Origin: Acinetobacter nectaris CIP 110549
GTDB taxonomy: Bacteria; Pseudomonadota; Gammaproteobacteria; Pseudomonadales; Moraxellaceae
Length of the DNA stretch: 64,000 bases
Assembly (NCBI RefSeq): GCF_000488215.1
Contig: NZ_KI530712.1
Span: forward strand, 500,881-564,880
Direction of reading: 5' to 3'
Below the pieces are notes generated by a model. The model was not told where the DNA came from. It searched no databases and was given only the letters and a program-made list of their open reading frames with translations. Both the position numbers and the translations under genes were made by a program. Positions within the stretch are counted from its first letter, which is position 1. Each line of letters begins with the position of its first letter. This document shows positions 19,110 to 28,180 of the stretch, one piece after another.

Positions 19110-20060
19110 ATGAAATTTAAAGTATTGGCAACAACACTAATTACAGCTTCTGTATTATCTGCATGTAGTACAATTACTCCATCTAAAAATAATAATACAC
19201 ATACAACAGCATCAAAAGCGGAAGCTCAGCAGCCAGTTATTTTTAAAGAACCTGCATTACCAAAACCATTTTATGCACTTAATCCAAGTGACTATGATGC
19301 ACCATCAAAATTTGAAATTGATCTAAAAAAAGCAGATGCTCAACCTGTAACTAAAATGGTTGTGACAAGTCAACAAGATCCCTCTAAAACTGTCACGCTT
19401 GATGTAAACCATCTGATTATTCCAACTATTGATGCTAAAAAGCCTGAAATGACCTATGCACCTTTAGCAGGTCAAAATCAATTAGATGTGACTGCAATAG
19501 ATGACTTCATTCAAATGGTTGAAGGTCAAGCACGTCATTACCCACCTCAGTTTACAAGTAAAAATGTACGTCGTGGCTTTGAAAATAAATTACGCCAAGT
19601 TAGCCAAGAATTAGATAAATATGCAGCTAAAGATAATGCATCATACGATATCTTATTACGTGCTTTTAAAACAAGCGTACTTGCACGTAACTTAGATTTA
19701 GGGCCACAGTTTACAACAAAATCATTAACTTATGGTCAACGTCTATTAAAAATGACTCCAAATGATTCACTAGTAAACTTCTGGTTCGGATTTAATTTAT
19801 CTGAAGGTGGTGGTCAACGTGAGGCGATTCCTTACTTAGATAAAGCGATTAAAGGTGGTGTTCAAGAAGCGTATCTATCTGCTGCAAATAATTATCTTTA
19901 CTTAGAACATAATAAAAATGCAATTACAACATTACGTAATTATAAATTAAAATACCCTGAAGAAACGCAAGTTGTCGATCGTTTAATTAAAGAGATTCAA
20001 ACACAAGGTCGTACAAATGTTTGGGAAAATCTTGCAGATATGAAAAAAGGTCGCTACTAA
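19110..20060 (+). CDS. Lipoprotein with TPR-like repeats, function unknown
   Basis: 316 residues from the ATG at 19110; the TTG at 19092 is unlikely. The signal peptide ends in the lipobox LSAC, giving lipidation at C19. A low-complexity linker (Asn, Thr, Ala) follows, and the rest is soluble. The last 130 residues have the alternating small and large residues of two or three tetratricopeptide-like helical hairpins (FWFGFNLSEGGGQREAIPYL, AANNYLYLEHNKNAITTLRN). It is probably anchored in the outer membrane facing the periplasm. It precedes another lipoprotein on the same strand, but a terminator lies between them. Confidence 0.7.
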   Translation: MKFKVLATTLITASVLSACSTITPSKNNNTHTTASKAEAQQPVIFKEPALPKPFYALNPSDYDAPSKFEIDLKKADAQPVTKMVVTSQQDPSKTVTLDVNHLIIPTIDAKKPEMTYAPLAGQNQLDVTAIDDFIQMVEGQARHYPPQFTSKNVRRGFENKLRQVSQELDKYAAKDNASYDILLRAFKTSVLARNLDLGPQFTTKSLTYGQRLLKMTPNDSLVNFWFGFNLSEGGGQREAIPYLDKAIKGGVQEAYLSAANNYLYLEHNKNAITTLRNYKLKYPEETQVVDRLIKEIQTQGRTNVWENLADMKKGRY

Positions 20061-20084
20061 GCACTATTCTTACTCCTTTAATTT

Positions 20085-20113
20085 AAGGTTACCGTAAAGG
20101 TAGCCTTTTTTTA
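20085..20113 (+). terminator. Terminator after the TPR-like lipoprotein
   Basis: 9-bp stem AAGGTTACC / GGTAGCCTT with one G-T pair and a five-base loop, followed by a run of T. Confidence 0.88.
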
Positions 20114-20175
20114 TATTTAAATTCCTTACAGTTTGGCGTATATTCCACAGATTATTTATCTTTTTATTCGACTTT

Positions 20176-22194
20176 ATGCTTAACTTTACAGCGAAATATC
20201 AATTCATCGTATCATCGCTCGTACTTACTTCAATTGCTTTAACAGGATGTCAAACTGTTAGTGTGAAACAGCAAGCATTCAATATCACTATTACCAATGA
20301 ACGTGACAGCATACTGACACATGATAAACTCAGTGAAGCGAGCCTAAATGTACTTTCTATGACAGGTAGAGAGTCTAAAACCTGTATGAATGAGCCAGCC
20401 TCATGTTTAGCAGATATCAAGCAGATTCCACAAGTCCCAAACGAACAGTTTTTTTCAACAGCAAGTGAGCTGTATCTCGCAAAAGCGATGTCTTTAGAAA
20501 AAACATCAGCCTGCAAATCAAAAATAAAAGAAAATAGTGTATTAACAGATAGACAAAAAGAAAAATTAGCGGCACAAAACCAATGTATTAATGAAGAGTT
20601 ACTCATGCTTGACCATAGTATTCGCTATAGTTATGCATACTTATTCAAAACAGAAAGACATCCCGACCAACGCATTTTTGACAATAGACAAGTCCAAGTA
20701 CGTGACTTTTATAATCAGGCAACTGCAAAGTTATTGATGCTTTCATCCACACAACGACCAGCAAATACGTCTAATGAAAGCTTCAATATTGGTAATAATA
20801 AATACATTATGGACTTTTCAGATTATCCTCAATTACAAAATCATAAAATTGAAGACTTTATATCAAGCTATAACTTAAATTTTTCAGGACTACGCTCAAT
20901 TAATCGTCGTGATGGTTTTGGATCAGAATTTGTTACTGTGCTGCCAAGGCCTAAAATGCCTGAAGAGAATAAGTATATTCTCGACCCACTACGCCATACA
21001 TTTAAAGATACTGTAAATCCCAACATTCACCCACCACAATATTTAGCAACAACAATTGCTATTGAGCCTGAAGCACATACAAGCCTCAACGCTCTTTTAA
21101 CAAATGCACCTCTGCTCATAAAAACTTATGACCCTTATCAAAAAGAAAATATTACCGTTGAAGGTCAATCTTATCCTCTAGCAGCAAATTTCTCTGCACC
21201 TTATGGCCTTTGGCTTGCAAACAACAACTTAGGGCGCGCTGCTTATCTGTCTTTAATTGATAGAGATCAACAACTCATCATGCCTCATCTTTATATGCTT
21301 GAACCATATAATCCTAATAAAAAAATCATTGTTTTAGTACATGGGCTTGCAAGTAGTCCTGAAGCATGGGTTCGACTGACCAACGATATTATGGGAGATA
21401 AAGTACTTCGAGAGCACTACCAAGTTTGGCAAATCTTCTATTCAACCAATATGCCAATGATCGAAAGTCGTTATCAAATTTATGCAATTATTACTCAAGC
21501 CTTTGGACAGCTAGATCAAAATTCGCCTTCTGCAAAAGATGCGGTACTTATTGGGCATAGTATGGGTGGAGTAATTTCTCGACTATTAGTGAGTAACGCA
21601 GATATTAGTCAAAATGCCTTTAAACTCATAAAATCGAAGCAACTGAGTAAACATAACAAAGACCCTATCGTATTAGAACGCCTACAAATACATTCAATTA
21701 ATAACTTTGATCGTGCTGTGTTTCTTGCATCACCTCATCGAGGAACAGAATATGCAGACCGTTGGTTCACTCGTGCTGCACGTAAAATCATCCGCCTCCC
21801 AGGGGCATTTCTAGGAGCTGTTGCAGACTCATTCCAAGGTGAAATTAGCCCTAAAGACTTTATTAAAATAGTTGATAATGGACTGATACAAAACGGACCA
21901 AGTGATCTCAGCTATAAATCCAAGTTTATGTTATTGACAGAAAATATTATGCCTAAGTCTGGTTTAGAATATCACTCTGTTATTGGCAATATTACAAATA
22001 GCACCGATCCTAATGTTATTAGCGATGGTATTGTACCGTACAAAAGTGCACACCTTGCAGGTGCTGAATCAGAAAAAATTATTCATGGAGGCCACTCCAT
22101 TCAAGAAACGCCTGAAGCTGTGCTTGAATTACGTAGAATCTTACGTTTACACCTTATCGAGCATGGTTTATATAAACCATCAAAAAATAATTAG
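20176..22194 (+). CDS. Large lipoprotein of the alpha/beta-hydrolase (lipase/esterase) family
   Basis: 672 residues. The signal peptide ends in LTGC, giving lipidation at C25. The first 370 residues are an uncharacterised, possibly helical domain. The hydrolase domain follows, with the oxyanion strand VLVHGLASSPEAW near 386, the nucleophile S462 in IGHSMGG, D617 in SDGIVP and H640 in GGHSIQ as a likely triad, and ASPHRGTEYA between. It resembles lipases that act on acyl esters at the cell surface or in the periplasm. Substrate is unknown. It is much longer than a simple esterase because of the N-terminal domain. Confidence 0.82.
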   Translation: MLNFTAKYQFIVSSLVLTSIALTGCQTVSVKQQAFNITITNERDSILTHDKLSEASLNVLSMTGRESKTCMNEPASCLADIKQIPQVPNEQFFSTASELYLAKAMSLEKTSACKSKIKENSVLTDRQKEKLAAQNQCINEELLMLDHSIRYSYAYLFKTERHPDQRIFDNRQVQVRDFYNQATAKLLMLSSTQRPANTSNESFNIGNNKYIMDFSDYPQLQNHKIEDFISSYNLNFSGLRSINRRDGFGSEFVTVLPRPKMPEENKYILDPLRHTFKDTVNPNIHPPQYLATTIAIEPEAHTSLNALLTNAPLLIKTYDPYQKENITVEGQSYPLAANFSAPYGLWLANNNLGRAAYLSLIDRDQQLIMPHLYMLEPYNPNKKIIVLVHGLASSPEAWVRLTNDIMGDKVLREHYQVWQIFYSTNMPMIESRYQIYAIITQAFGQLDQNSPSAKDAVLIGHSMGGVISRLLVSNADISQNAFKLIKSKQLSKHNKDPIVLERLQIHSINNFDRAVFLASPHRGTEYADRWFTRAARKIIRLPGAFLGAVADSFQGEISPKDFIKIVDNGLIQNGPSDLSYKSKFMLLTENIMPKSGLEYHSVIGNITNSTDPNVISDGIVPYKSAHLAGAESEKIIHGGHSIQETPEAVLELRRILRLHLIEHGLYKPSKNN

Positions 22195-22202
22195 AAATAT
22201 AT

Positions 22203-22230
22203 AAAAATGGGCACAAAATTGTGCCCATTT
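22203..22230. terminator. Bidirectional terminator between the lipase and a convergent gene
   Basis: 13-bp perfect stem AAAATGGGCACAA / TTGTGCCCATTTT with a two-base loop, one base before the minus-strand stop codon. Both directions end in T runs. Confidence 0.92.
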
Positions 22231-22231
22231 T

Positions 22232-22663
22232 TTAATGCATAGCATGACTTGGTCTTTCTAATGCAATAAAGCTCAGATAAAAAGGTAAACAGTCTATATT
22301 TAATTGAATACAAGATTCTTTTTTCAAATCTTCCAACCATGCTGTTGCAATTACTTGATTTATCTTTTGATCATATTTTAGCGAATAAATATAAAAATCT
22401 TCTTCTGCAATGGTCTGATTCTTGTACCAAAAATCATGATCAAGACTTTGTAAGTTTTTCACAAATGAAGAAGTCCACTTATGACCAAACCAAAGTTGTA
22501 ACAGATCGCCTAAATATAATTTTTGATCACTCACAATTGAGAATTTTATAGATGCACACTCTACAGATTGGTAATATTGTTCAGAAGTCTGCAGAATTTG
22601 AATATAATTTTTTTGATACCAACCTAAATTATCAAAAATAGATTGAATTGTTAAAGTATGCAT
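22232..22663 (-). CDS. Protein of unknown function (143 residues)
   Basis: Starts with ATG at 22663; GGAG lies 11 bases upstream. The sequence is soluble, aromatic-rich (many Tyr, Trp, Phe) with no signal peptide, membrane segment or repeat. I recognise no domain. Neighbours give no functional hint: a convergent lipase on one side, tRNA-Asn on the other. Confidence 0.6.
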   Translation of the reverse strand: MHTLTIQSIFDNLGWYQKNYIQILQTSEQYYQSVECASIKFSIVSDQKLYLGDLLQLWFGHKWTSSFVKNLQSLDHDFWYKNQTIAEEDFYIYSLKYDQKINQVIATAWLEDLKKESCIQLNIDCLPFYLSFIALERPSHAMH

Positions 22664-22872
22664 AGGAAGGCATTCTCCATTTTAGCCATTTTAGTGCTGG
22701 CAAGTTAGATTAAATCCACACTGTTTCAATAAAACTTGAAACACTTGTCTTGTTACTGCGCCTACTTTACCAATATTTAAGATAAGTATGCAAATATTTT
22801 TCATAACTACTTTCTCGATGTTCAAATAAAATACATACGTGTATATTTTCAAGAAAAATTGCTATGTTTACA

Positions 22873-22900
22873 TTGACCTAAAGCGAATTATCTATATAAT
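22873..22900 (+). promoter_or_regulatory. Promoter of tRNA-Asn
   Basis: TTGACC at 22873 and TATAAT at 22895, 16 bases apart, with the mature tRNA starting 12 bases after the -10 box. This is a near-consensus sigma-70 promoter, as expected for a stable RNA. Confidence 0.8.
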
Positions 22901-22911
22901 GGCCTACAGAT

Positions 22912-22987
22912 TCTCCAATAGCTCAGTCGGTAGAGCGACGGACTGTTAATCCGCAGGTCCCTGGTTCGAGCCCAGGTTGGAGAGCCA
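22912..22987 (+). tRNA. tRNA-Asn (anticodon GTT)
   Basis: 76 bases with encoded CCA. The acceptor stem TCTCCAA pairs with TTGGAGA. The D arm GCTCAGTCGGTAGAGC, the anticodon loop CTGTTAA and the T arm CTGGTTCGAGCCCAG are all standard. The base pair at the top of the anticodon stem is an A-C mismatch; the other pairs are normal. It is a single tRNA with its own promoter and terminator. No integrase or repeated 3' end marks it as an integration site. Confidence 0.97.
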
Positions 22988-22993
22988 AATACC

Positions 22994-23027
22994 AAAAAGC
23001 CCACTGCACAAATGTGGGCTTTTTTTT
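22994..23027 (+). terminator. Terminator of tRNA-Asn
   Basis: AGCCCAC / GTGGGCT stem extended by A-T pairs, nine-base loop and a run of eight T, directly after the tRNA. Confidence 0.92.
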
Positions 23028-23033
23028 GCATAT

Positions 23034-23061
23034 AAAAAACCGAGTAACTACTCGGTTTTTT
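23034..23061 (-). terminator. Terminator of the miaE operon
   Basis: 13-bp perfect stem AAAAAACCGAGTA / TACTCGGTTTTTT with a two-base loop. The miaE stop codon (23048-23050) lies inside it. On the minus strand the right-hand A run gives the T tail. Confidence 0.9.
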
Positions 23062-23701
23062 TAGGTATTCCACTATGAAATCTAAAAACTGTATCAGGTT
23101 GTAAAATTAGATTTTTTTCAACTGCTCTGAAATGTGAAATACGATCACGGATATCTTCTTCAGGATTTTTCATCTTTGCTGTTTTAGCCACATCCATTGC
23201 TAAAGCCAGATAGTCTTCATAATGTCGTGACTCAGATTTAAGCAAGTAGCGATAATAACGCCCTAACTCATCATCAACTAATGGTGATAAAGCATAAAAC
23301 CGTTCACATGAACGTGCCTCTACAAAAGCTCCAACAACTAAAATATCAACCAATGCTTCAGGTTCATATGTACGAATATCTTTTCTAAGCCCTGCAGCAT
23401 AGCGGCCTGCACTTAAAGCTTTCCATTCTTGTCTACGCTGCTTCATTAAGCCTAGAACTTGTTCATAGTGAAGCATTTCCTCACGTACAAGTTGTGCTAG
23501 CTTGACTTGTAAATCTGTAAAAAAGCTATAGCGAAACATAAGATTCATTGCAGTACCTGCTGCTTTCTTTTCACAGTTTGCATGATCTTGCATTAATAAC
23601 TCTAAGTTATTTGTTGCCTCATCAAGCCATGCTTTCGGTGTTTCACATCCAAGAAATTGAATAACAGGTTGCATTAATTGATCAAAATTTACGGTTGACA
23701 T
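23048..23701 (-). CDS. miaE: tRNA-(ms2io6A37)-hydroxylase MiaE
   Basis: 217 residues with the di-iron four-helix bundle of MiaE. Iron-ligand candidates lie in REEMLHYEQVLG near 87 (ExxH), EARSCERF near 145 and SESRHYEDYL near 172. It hydroxylates the isopentenyl side chain of the modified adenosine 37 in tRNAs reading codons that start with U. It is the last gene of the rnc-era-lipoprotein-recO-pdxJ-miaE cluster, six bases after pdxJ. The function is known from Salmonella, and the motif match here is clear. Confidence 0.93.
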   Translation of the reverse strand: MSTVNFDQLMQPVIQFLGCETPKAWLDEATNNLELLMQDHANCEKKAAGTAMNLMFRYSFFTDLQVKLAQLVREEMLHYEQVLGLMKQRRQEWKALSAGRYAAGLRKDIRTYEPEALVDILVVGAFVEARSCERFYALSPLVDDELGRYYRYLLKSESRHYEDYLALAMDVAKTAKMKNPEEDIRDRISHFRAVEKNLILQPDTVFRFHSGIPKKTE

Positions 23702-23707
23702 ACTTAC

Positions 23708-24433
23708 TCATCTCTCAGCTAAAATTGCCGCCTTCATTTGAGAAACAGCTGTCGTTAATCCTAGAAAAACACTTTCAGCAATAATGGAATGACCTATATT
23801 CAACTCGTTTATTTCTGGTATTCTTGCAATAGCCCCCACGTTTTTTAAATTTAGGCCATGGCCTGCATTTACAACTAGACCTTTTCCTGCTGCATATTTT
23901 GTCGCATGTATAATACGTTGTAACTCTGTATATTGCTGTTCATCGGTTTCTGCATCAGCATAAGCGCCTGTATGCAACTCTATTGTAGGTGCACCACACG
24001 CAATTGCAGCATCTATTTGCTTCTCATCAGCATCAATAAACAGTGACACATCACAGCCAATATCTTTAAGTACCTGTGTTGCAGCTCTAACCTTTTCTAA
24101 TTGTGAAACGACATCTAGACCACCTTCTGTGGTCAGCTCTTGGCGGCGTTCGGGCACAAAACAAATATGCTCAGGTTTAATTTCTTTAGCAAACTCAACC
24201 ATTTCATCTGTTACAGCTAACTCAAGATTCATACGTGTTTTCAATTTTGAACGCATGCGCCTAACATCATCATCTTGAATATGACGACGATCTTCTCTTA
24301 AATGTAAAGTAATCCCCTCTGCACCTGCTTCTTCACAAAGTAAAGCAGCTTCGACAGGATCGGGATATGTTGTACCTCTCGCCTGCCTTAAGGTTGCAAC
24401 ATGATCAATATTAACGCCGAGTAAGATAGACAT
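23708..24433 (-). CDS. pdxJ: Pyridoxine 5'-phosphate synthase
   Basis: 241 residues, the standard length of this TIM-barrel enzyme. It begins [21 protein letters not shown] with the substrate-binding [15 protein letters not shown] carries the catalytic glutamate and arginines, and GHGLNLKNV and [10 protein letters not shown] form the C-terminal phosphate site. It joins 1-deoxyxylulose 5-phosphate and 3-amino-1-phosphohydroxyacetone to make the vitamin B6 ring. It lies eight bases after recO, as in many gammaproteobacteria. Confidence 0.97.
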   Translation of the reverse strand: MSILLGVNIDHVATLRQARGTTYPDPVEAALLCEEAGAEGITLHLREDRRHIQDDDVRRMRSKLKTRMNLELAVTDEMVEFAKEIKPEHICFVPERRQELTTEGGLDVVSQLEKVRAATQVLKDIGCDVSLFIDADEKQIDAAIACGAPTIELHTGAYADAETDEQQYTELQRIIHATKYAAGKGLVVNAGHGLNLKNVGAIARIPEINELNIGHSIIAESVFLGLTTAVSQMKAAILAER

Positions 24434-24441
24434 AAATATTC

Positions 24442-25152
24442 CTATTTAGTTTGAAGTTGATGATGTTGAATCCATAATTGGCGACTTTTTAAAGGTCGAT
24501 CACCAAGTAAAGATGTTATTAACTGTCTGTAGAAGTGATTCACAAATTGTAACTGGCATAAATTGAATTCATCTTTAAAATCATATGACTTCATAGACAG
24601 TATATGGTTACCTGAAAATGTTCCCATAGTTTTATCTGATATTATAAACCCATCACTTAGGCTAAACATATAATTTTTATCAGAAAGAATCTTTTTCCCT
24701 GATGCATCTACTGAAAAATCTAATCTATATCCTAACTCTTCAAGTAAAATATACTCAAACTTCCTAAGTAATTGACGTATAAACAAAGACTTTTGGGGCT
24801 GACTTTCTAAAGATTGTAACTGATATATTGTATGATGATATTGAAGGTATGTTTTTGGCATTGCTTCTTCTAATAAACAAAGTTTCAGAAGTATTTCATT
24901 TAAATAGAAACCACAAAAATACGCATCGCCTTGAAAAAATATTGGTTTATTTTCAATTTCAAGCTGATTAAAACTTTTAAGTTCAGACTTTCCTGAAGCT
25001 AAAAGCTGTATTGGTTGGAATAAAGGAGGTACAGAACGTCTTAATACACCATCTATTCGACCATATTCATCACTAAACAAGTGTACAATATGGCTACGTT
25101 CTCTATATTTACGGTAATGGATTACATATCCATGTAAAGTCTCATTCCGCAT
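24442..25152 (-). CDS. recO: DNA repair protein RecO
   Basis: 236 residues. The N-terminal OB fold includes [20 protein letters not shown] and the following helical domain includes [14 protein letters not shown], as in gammaproteobacterial RecO. The C-terminal part lacks a cysteine zinc finger, normal for this group. RecO anneals SSB-coated DNA and loads RecA with RecR. Its ATG (25152) directly abuts the TAA of the small lipoprotein upstream, so the two are probably translationally coupled. Confidence 0.93.
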   Translation of the reverse strand: MRNETLHGYVIHYRKYRERSHIVHLFSDEYGRIDGVLRRSVPPLFQPIQLLASGKSELKSFNQLEIENKPIFFQGDAYFCGFYLNEILLKLCLLEEAMPKTYLQYHHTIYQLQSLESQPQKSLFIRQLLRKFEYILLEELGYRLDFSVDASGKKILSDKNYMFSLSDGFIISDKTMGTFSGNHILSMKSYDFKDEFNLCQLQFVNHFYRQLITSLLGDRPLKSRQLWIQHHQLQTK

Positions 25153-25326
25153 TTAATCTTTCTTATCATCATCACCATCTGGTATGGCTGCCTTAACAAC
25201 AGCTGTTGTTCCTTTCACAACACCTTTTGTCGTTTTATATGCTACTTTAACAGGTAAAGTCACAACGCTTGTAATACACCCTTGCAACAACAGCATCGTT
25301 GCAATTACACATACCCATTTTGTCAT
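25153..25326 (-). CDS. Small lipoprotein of 57 residues (NF038104-like)
   Basis: From ATG at 25326. The signal peptide MTKWVCVIATMLLLQG is followed by lipidation cysteine C17. The 40-residue mature peptide has a Lys/Val/Thr-rich stretch and an acidic tail ending DGDDDKKD. It resembles the small lipoprotein that NCBI names only by number and that sits between era and recO in Acinetobacter, as here. It abuts recO and lies 24 bases after era. Function unknown. Confidence 0.75.
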   Translation of the reverse strand: MTKWVCVIATMLLLQGCITSVVTLPVKVAYKTTKGVVKGTTAVVKAAIPDGDDDKKD

Positions 25327-25350
25327 GACTTCACCTATTTTACTTATAAT

Positions 25351-26379
25351 TTATATATCACTATAACCTAAGCTTTTTAAAGCACGTTCATCATCTGACC
25401 AACCGCCTTTAACTTTAACCCATAGTGTTAGCATGATTTTTTGCTCAAACATTTTTTCCATGTCGAAGCGTGCTTCCATACCAATCTTTTTAAGCTTTGT
25501 ACCTTTATCACCAATTACAATTGCTTTTTGTCCAGAACGATCTACAAAAATTGTTGCATCGATATAAGTACAAGCAGGCTTAAGCTTGCCTGTTTTTTCA
25601 TTTAAAATAGGCTCTTCTGTTTTAAATGTTTCAATCTGAACTGTTAAGTCATATGGTAGTTCTTCACCCAATTGACGCATAATTTTTTCACGAATAATTT
25701 CACTCGCTAAAAAACGTTCAGAACGATCTGTTACCTGATCAAAAGAATACAAAGGTTGTGAAAACGGTAGATACTTTTCAATTGTATCACGCAAGTGTTC
25801 AAGATTTGCACCACGAAGCGCAGACACTGGAACAATTTCTACAAAGTTCATTAACTTTGTACGCTCTTGAATCAATGGCAGAAGCATCTTACGATCTTCT
25901 AATGTATCAATTTTATTGATTACCAAGATTACAGGCATTTCTGCATCTTGTAGCTTTTCTAATACAAGCTCATCATTTTGAGTCCACTTACGCCCATCAA
26001 CCACGAATAAAACTAGATTCACATCACGTAGTGCAGAGTTTGCAGCACGATTCATCATTTTGTTGATGGCACGTACTTCTTTTTTATGCATTCCCGGCGT
26101 ATCTACATAAACTGCCTGAGATTTCTCGCGTGTATCTATACCTACAATTTTATGACGTGTAGTTTGTGGCTTACGTGAAGTAATTGAAAGCTTCTGCCCT
26201 AACAAGTGATTCATCAATGTTGACTTACCAACATTTGGTCTGCCCACAATTGCAACGAACCCACTCTTAAAATCAGCAGGAATTTCAATATTCTGTGAAC
26301 TAAAAAACTGATCAATTAAATCATGTTTTTCAGATGGTGCATTGTTATCATCATGGTTTTGATCGGATGACATTGTCAT
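25351..26379 (-). CDS. era: GTPase Era
   Basis: 342 residues, longer than E. coli Era (301) because of a polar 38-residue N-terminal extension. The start at 26379 overlaps the rnc stop (ATGA) and has TTGGAG 11 bases upstream. GTPase motifs are GRPNVGKS at 46-53, DTPGMHKKE and NKID. The C-terminal KH domain contains [11 protein letters not shown]. Era binds 16S rRNA and helps mature the 30S subunit. The pairing with rnc, overlapping by four bases, is conserved. Confidence 0.97.
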   Translation of the reverse strand: MTMSSDQNHDDNNAPSEKHDLIDQFFSSQNIEIPADFKSGFVAIVGRPNVGKSTLMNHLLGQKLSITSRKPQTTRHKIVGIDTREKSQAVYVDTPGMHKKEVRAINKMMNRAANSALRDVNLVLFVVDGRKWTQNDELVLEKLQDAEMPVILVINKIDTLEDRKMLLPLIQERTKLMNFVEIVPVSALRGANLEHLRDTIEKYLPFSQPLYSFDQVTDRSERFLASEIIREKIMRQLGEELPYDLTVQIETFKTEEPILNEKTGKLKPACTYIDATIFVDRSGQKAIVIGDKGTKLKKIGMEARFDMEKMFEQKIMLTLWVKVKGGWSDDERALKSLGYSDI

Positions 26380-27077
26380 GCAGTTTTTTGCTCCAATAAT
26401 TTCAAAATTTCAGCCGCAGCCGCTTGTTCTGCAAACCGACGACTACTACCTTGCCCTTCTGTTACAGTAAAATCTTCTACACGACAAACCACTTTAAAGT
26501 GTTGATTTGGTGCATCTCCTTGAATATCCGTAACTTCGTAGATAGGTAAAGGCTTTTTACGTGCTTGTAAGTACTCTTGTAACCTAGATTTAGGATCTTT
26601 GAGTTGATCTGTTGGCTCAATATGCTCTAAATAAGGTTGGTACCAAGTTAGAACGATTTTTTTAAGAAAATCTAGACTTTCACAATCTACATAAATAGCG
26701 CCAATAATAGCTTCAACAGTATCAGCTAATATAGACTCACGATGATGACCACCAGATTTCAATTCTCCAGTACTCATAATCATATATGGACTAAGTTTCA
26801 AATCGTTTGCAATTTTCCCCAAAGCCTCTTGTCTTACTAAACTTGCTCGCATACGCGTCAAGCGCCCTTCGTTTTCATAAGGATAAGTCTGATATAGGTA
26901 GTTTGCGATAATCATACCTAATAATGAGTCACCTAAGAACTCTAGACGCTCATAATTATACTTATGGCTTACAGATCTGTGGGTTAACGCAAGTTTTAAT
27001 AACTCAGTATTTTTAAACTCATAACCAATTTGTAAAGCTAAACGCTGATTATTTAGCTTGGACTGTCCTTTGGTCAA
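26376..27077 (-). CDS. rnc: Ribonuclease III
   Basis: 233 residues. The endonuclease signature is [13 protein letters not shown] at 42-54, with the second acidic block [13 protein letters not shown] near 118. The double-stranded RNA-binding domain covers the last 75 residues, including [14 protein letters not shown]. It cuts rRNA precursors and other duplex RNA. It is the first gene of its cluster. In related genomes a DUF4845 gene usually lies just upstream; here a 226-base non-coding gap takes its place. Confidence 0.97.
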   Translation of the reverse strand: MTKGQSKLNNQRLALQIGYEFKNTELLKLALTHRSVSHKYNYERLEFLGDSLLGMIIANYLYQTYPYENEGRLTRMRASLVRQEALGKIANDLKLSPYMIMSTGELKSGGHHRESILADTVEAIIGAIYVDCESLDFLKKIVLTWYQPYLEHIEPTDQLKDPKSRLQEYLQARKKPLPIYEVTDIQGDAPNQHFKVVCRVEDFTVTEGQGSSRRFAEQAAAAEILKLLEQKTA

Positions 27078-27241
27078 AACTTTTCTCGATGGTTAAATAA
27101 TGAATACTTAAAAGCGAATGCTTTATGTCCTTAATACGTTTGTAATGGTTTTGAGTATTTACTACGAATGTCGAAATTCATCTCTTATATAAAAGATTTT
27201 ATACTCTACCACTACACTTTACTCATAGCCTAAAACCACAA

Positions 27242-27276
27242 ATTTCTATTTTAGGTATACAACATAAAATAGAAAT
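27242..27276 (-). terminator. Hairpin between lepB and rnc
   Basis: 12-bp perfect stem ATTTCTATTTTA / TAAAATAGAAAT with an 11-base loop, 27 bases past the lepB stop. The stem is nearly all A-T, so it is a weak terminator at best, but it separates the lepA-lepB unit from rnc. Confidence 0.6.
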
Positions 27277-27303
27277 AAGTGACTTTTGCTAGTTTAGCAG
27301 TAA

Positions 27304-28167
27304 TTACTTGATTGTACCATTTCTAGAGAAGCTTGGTAGATGTAAGCCCGGCTCTTTATGCATCCAAATATAAACTGCTCGACCAATCAGATTTTCTTCT
27401 GGAACAAATCCCCAAAAACGACTATCTGAACTTTCATCACGGTTATCACCCATTGCAAAGTAATGACCTTGAGGTACTGTTACTTCCCAATCATTACCAT
27501 CACTTTTCATGAAAGTCTGATTATTTTTTGCAACGAAAGGAATAAGCGATTGATTCCCTGTACTCATTGCATAATTAAACTGTTCAATTAGTGGGTTTCT
27601 GTCCGCTAAGTGACGTACCCAATGTTGATGATTACCGAGTGTTTCCAAAGTATAATTCGCTTTGAAAGAAGATAAACTATCTTTTTCACGTGCAAATGGT
27701 GTTGCCGTTGACGCAATTTGTTGTCCGTTAATATAAAGCGTATTGTTATGATACTGAATGTGATCGCCAGGTAATCCAACAACTCGCTTAATATAACTAA
27801 TACTTGGCTGCAATGGATAACGAAATACAAAAACTTGACCACGCTCTGGCTCACCCACATTAATCACTTTCGTGTTTGCAAGTGGCAAACGGATGCCATA
27901 ATCAAACTTATTTACGAGAATATAATCTCCTGTCTCTAACGTAGGTACCATAGAGTCAGAAGGAATATTAAATGGCTCGAAGAAAAAAGAGCGTAAGACC
28001 AATACTACTGCAAGTACTGGCCAAAAATCATAAGCCCATGTAATGACAAAATTTTCATTACCACGTCCTCTAGCTTCTCGTTGTCTAAATACAAACTTAT
28101 CAAGTAACCATACAATAAATAGAATTAAAGTAACGGGAACGAGGATTAAATTAAAATCAAAATCCAT
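27304..28167 (-). CDS. lepB: Signal peptidase I
   Basis: 287 residues. Two membrane segments (about 6-22 and 47-63) precede the periplasmic catalytic domain. The nucleophile is S72 in IPSDSMVPTL and the general base K127 in YIKRVVGLPGD. The remaining conserved boxes are RGQVFVFRYP and MGDNRDESSDSRFWG. It removes signal peptides from secreted proteins such as the LEA-like protein, the lipocalin and the lyase in this window. It follows lepA by 13 bases. Confidence 0.97.
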   Translation of the reverse strand: MDFDFNLILVPVTLILFIVWLLDKFVFRQREARGRGNENFVITWAYDFWPVLAVVLVLRSFFFEPFNIPSDSMVPTLETGDYILVNKFDYGIRLPLANTKVINVGEPERGQVFVFRYPLQPSISYIKRVVGLPGDHIQYHNNTLYINGQQIASTATPFAREKDSLSSFKANYTLETLGNHQHWVRHLADRNPLIEQFNYAMSTGNQSLIPFVAKNNQTFMKSDGNDWEVTVPQGHYFAMGDNRDESSDSRFWGFVPEENLIGRAVYIWMHKEPGLHLPSFSRNGTIK

Positions 28168-28180
28168 GAACTTTTAAACC

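Noticed and set aside
22912..22987. tRNA-Asn as an integration site for a genomic island
   Set aside because: No integrase, no duplicated tRNA 3' end and only ordinary genes on both sides.
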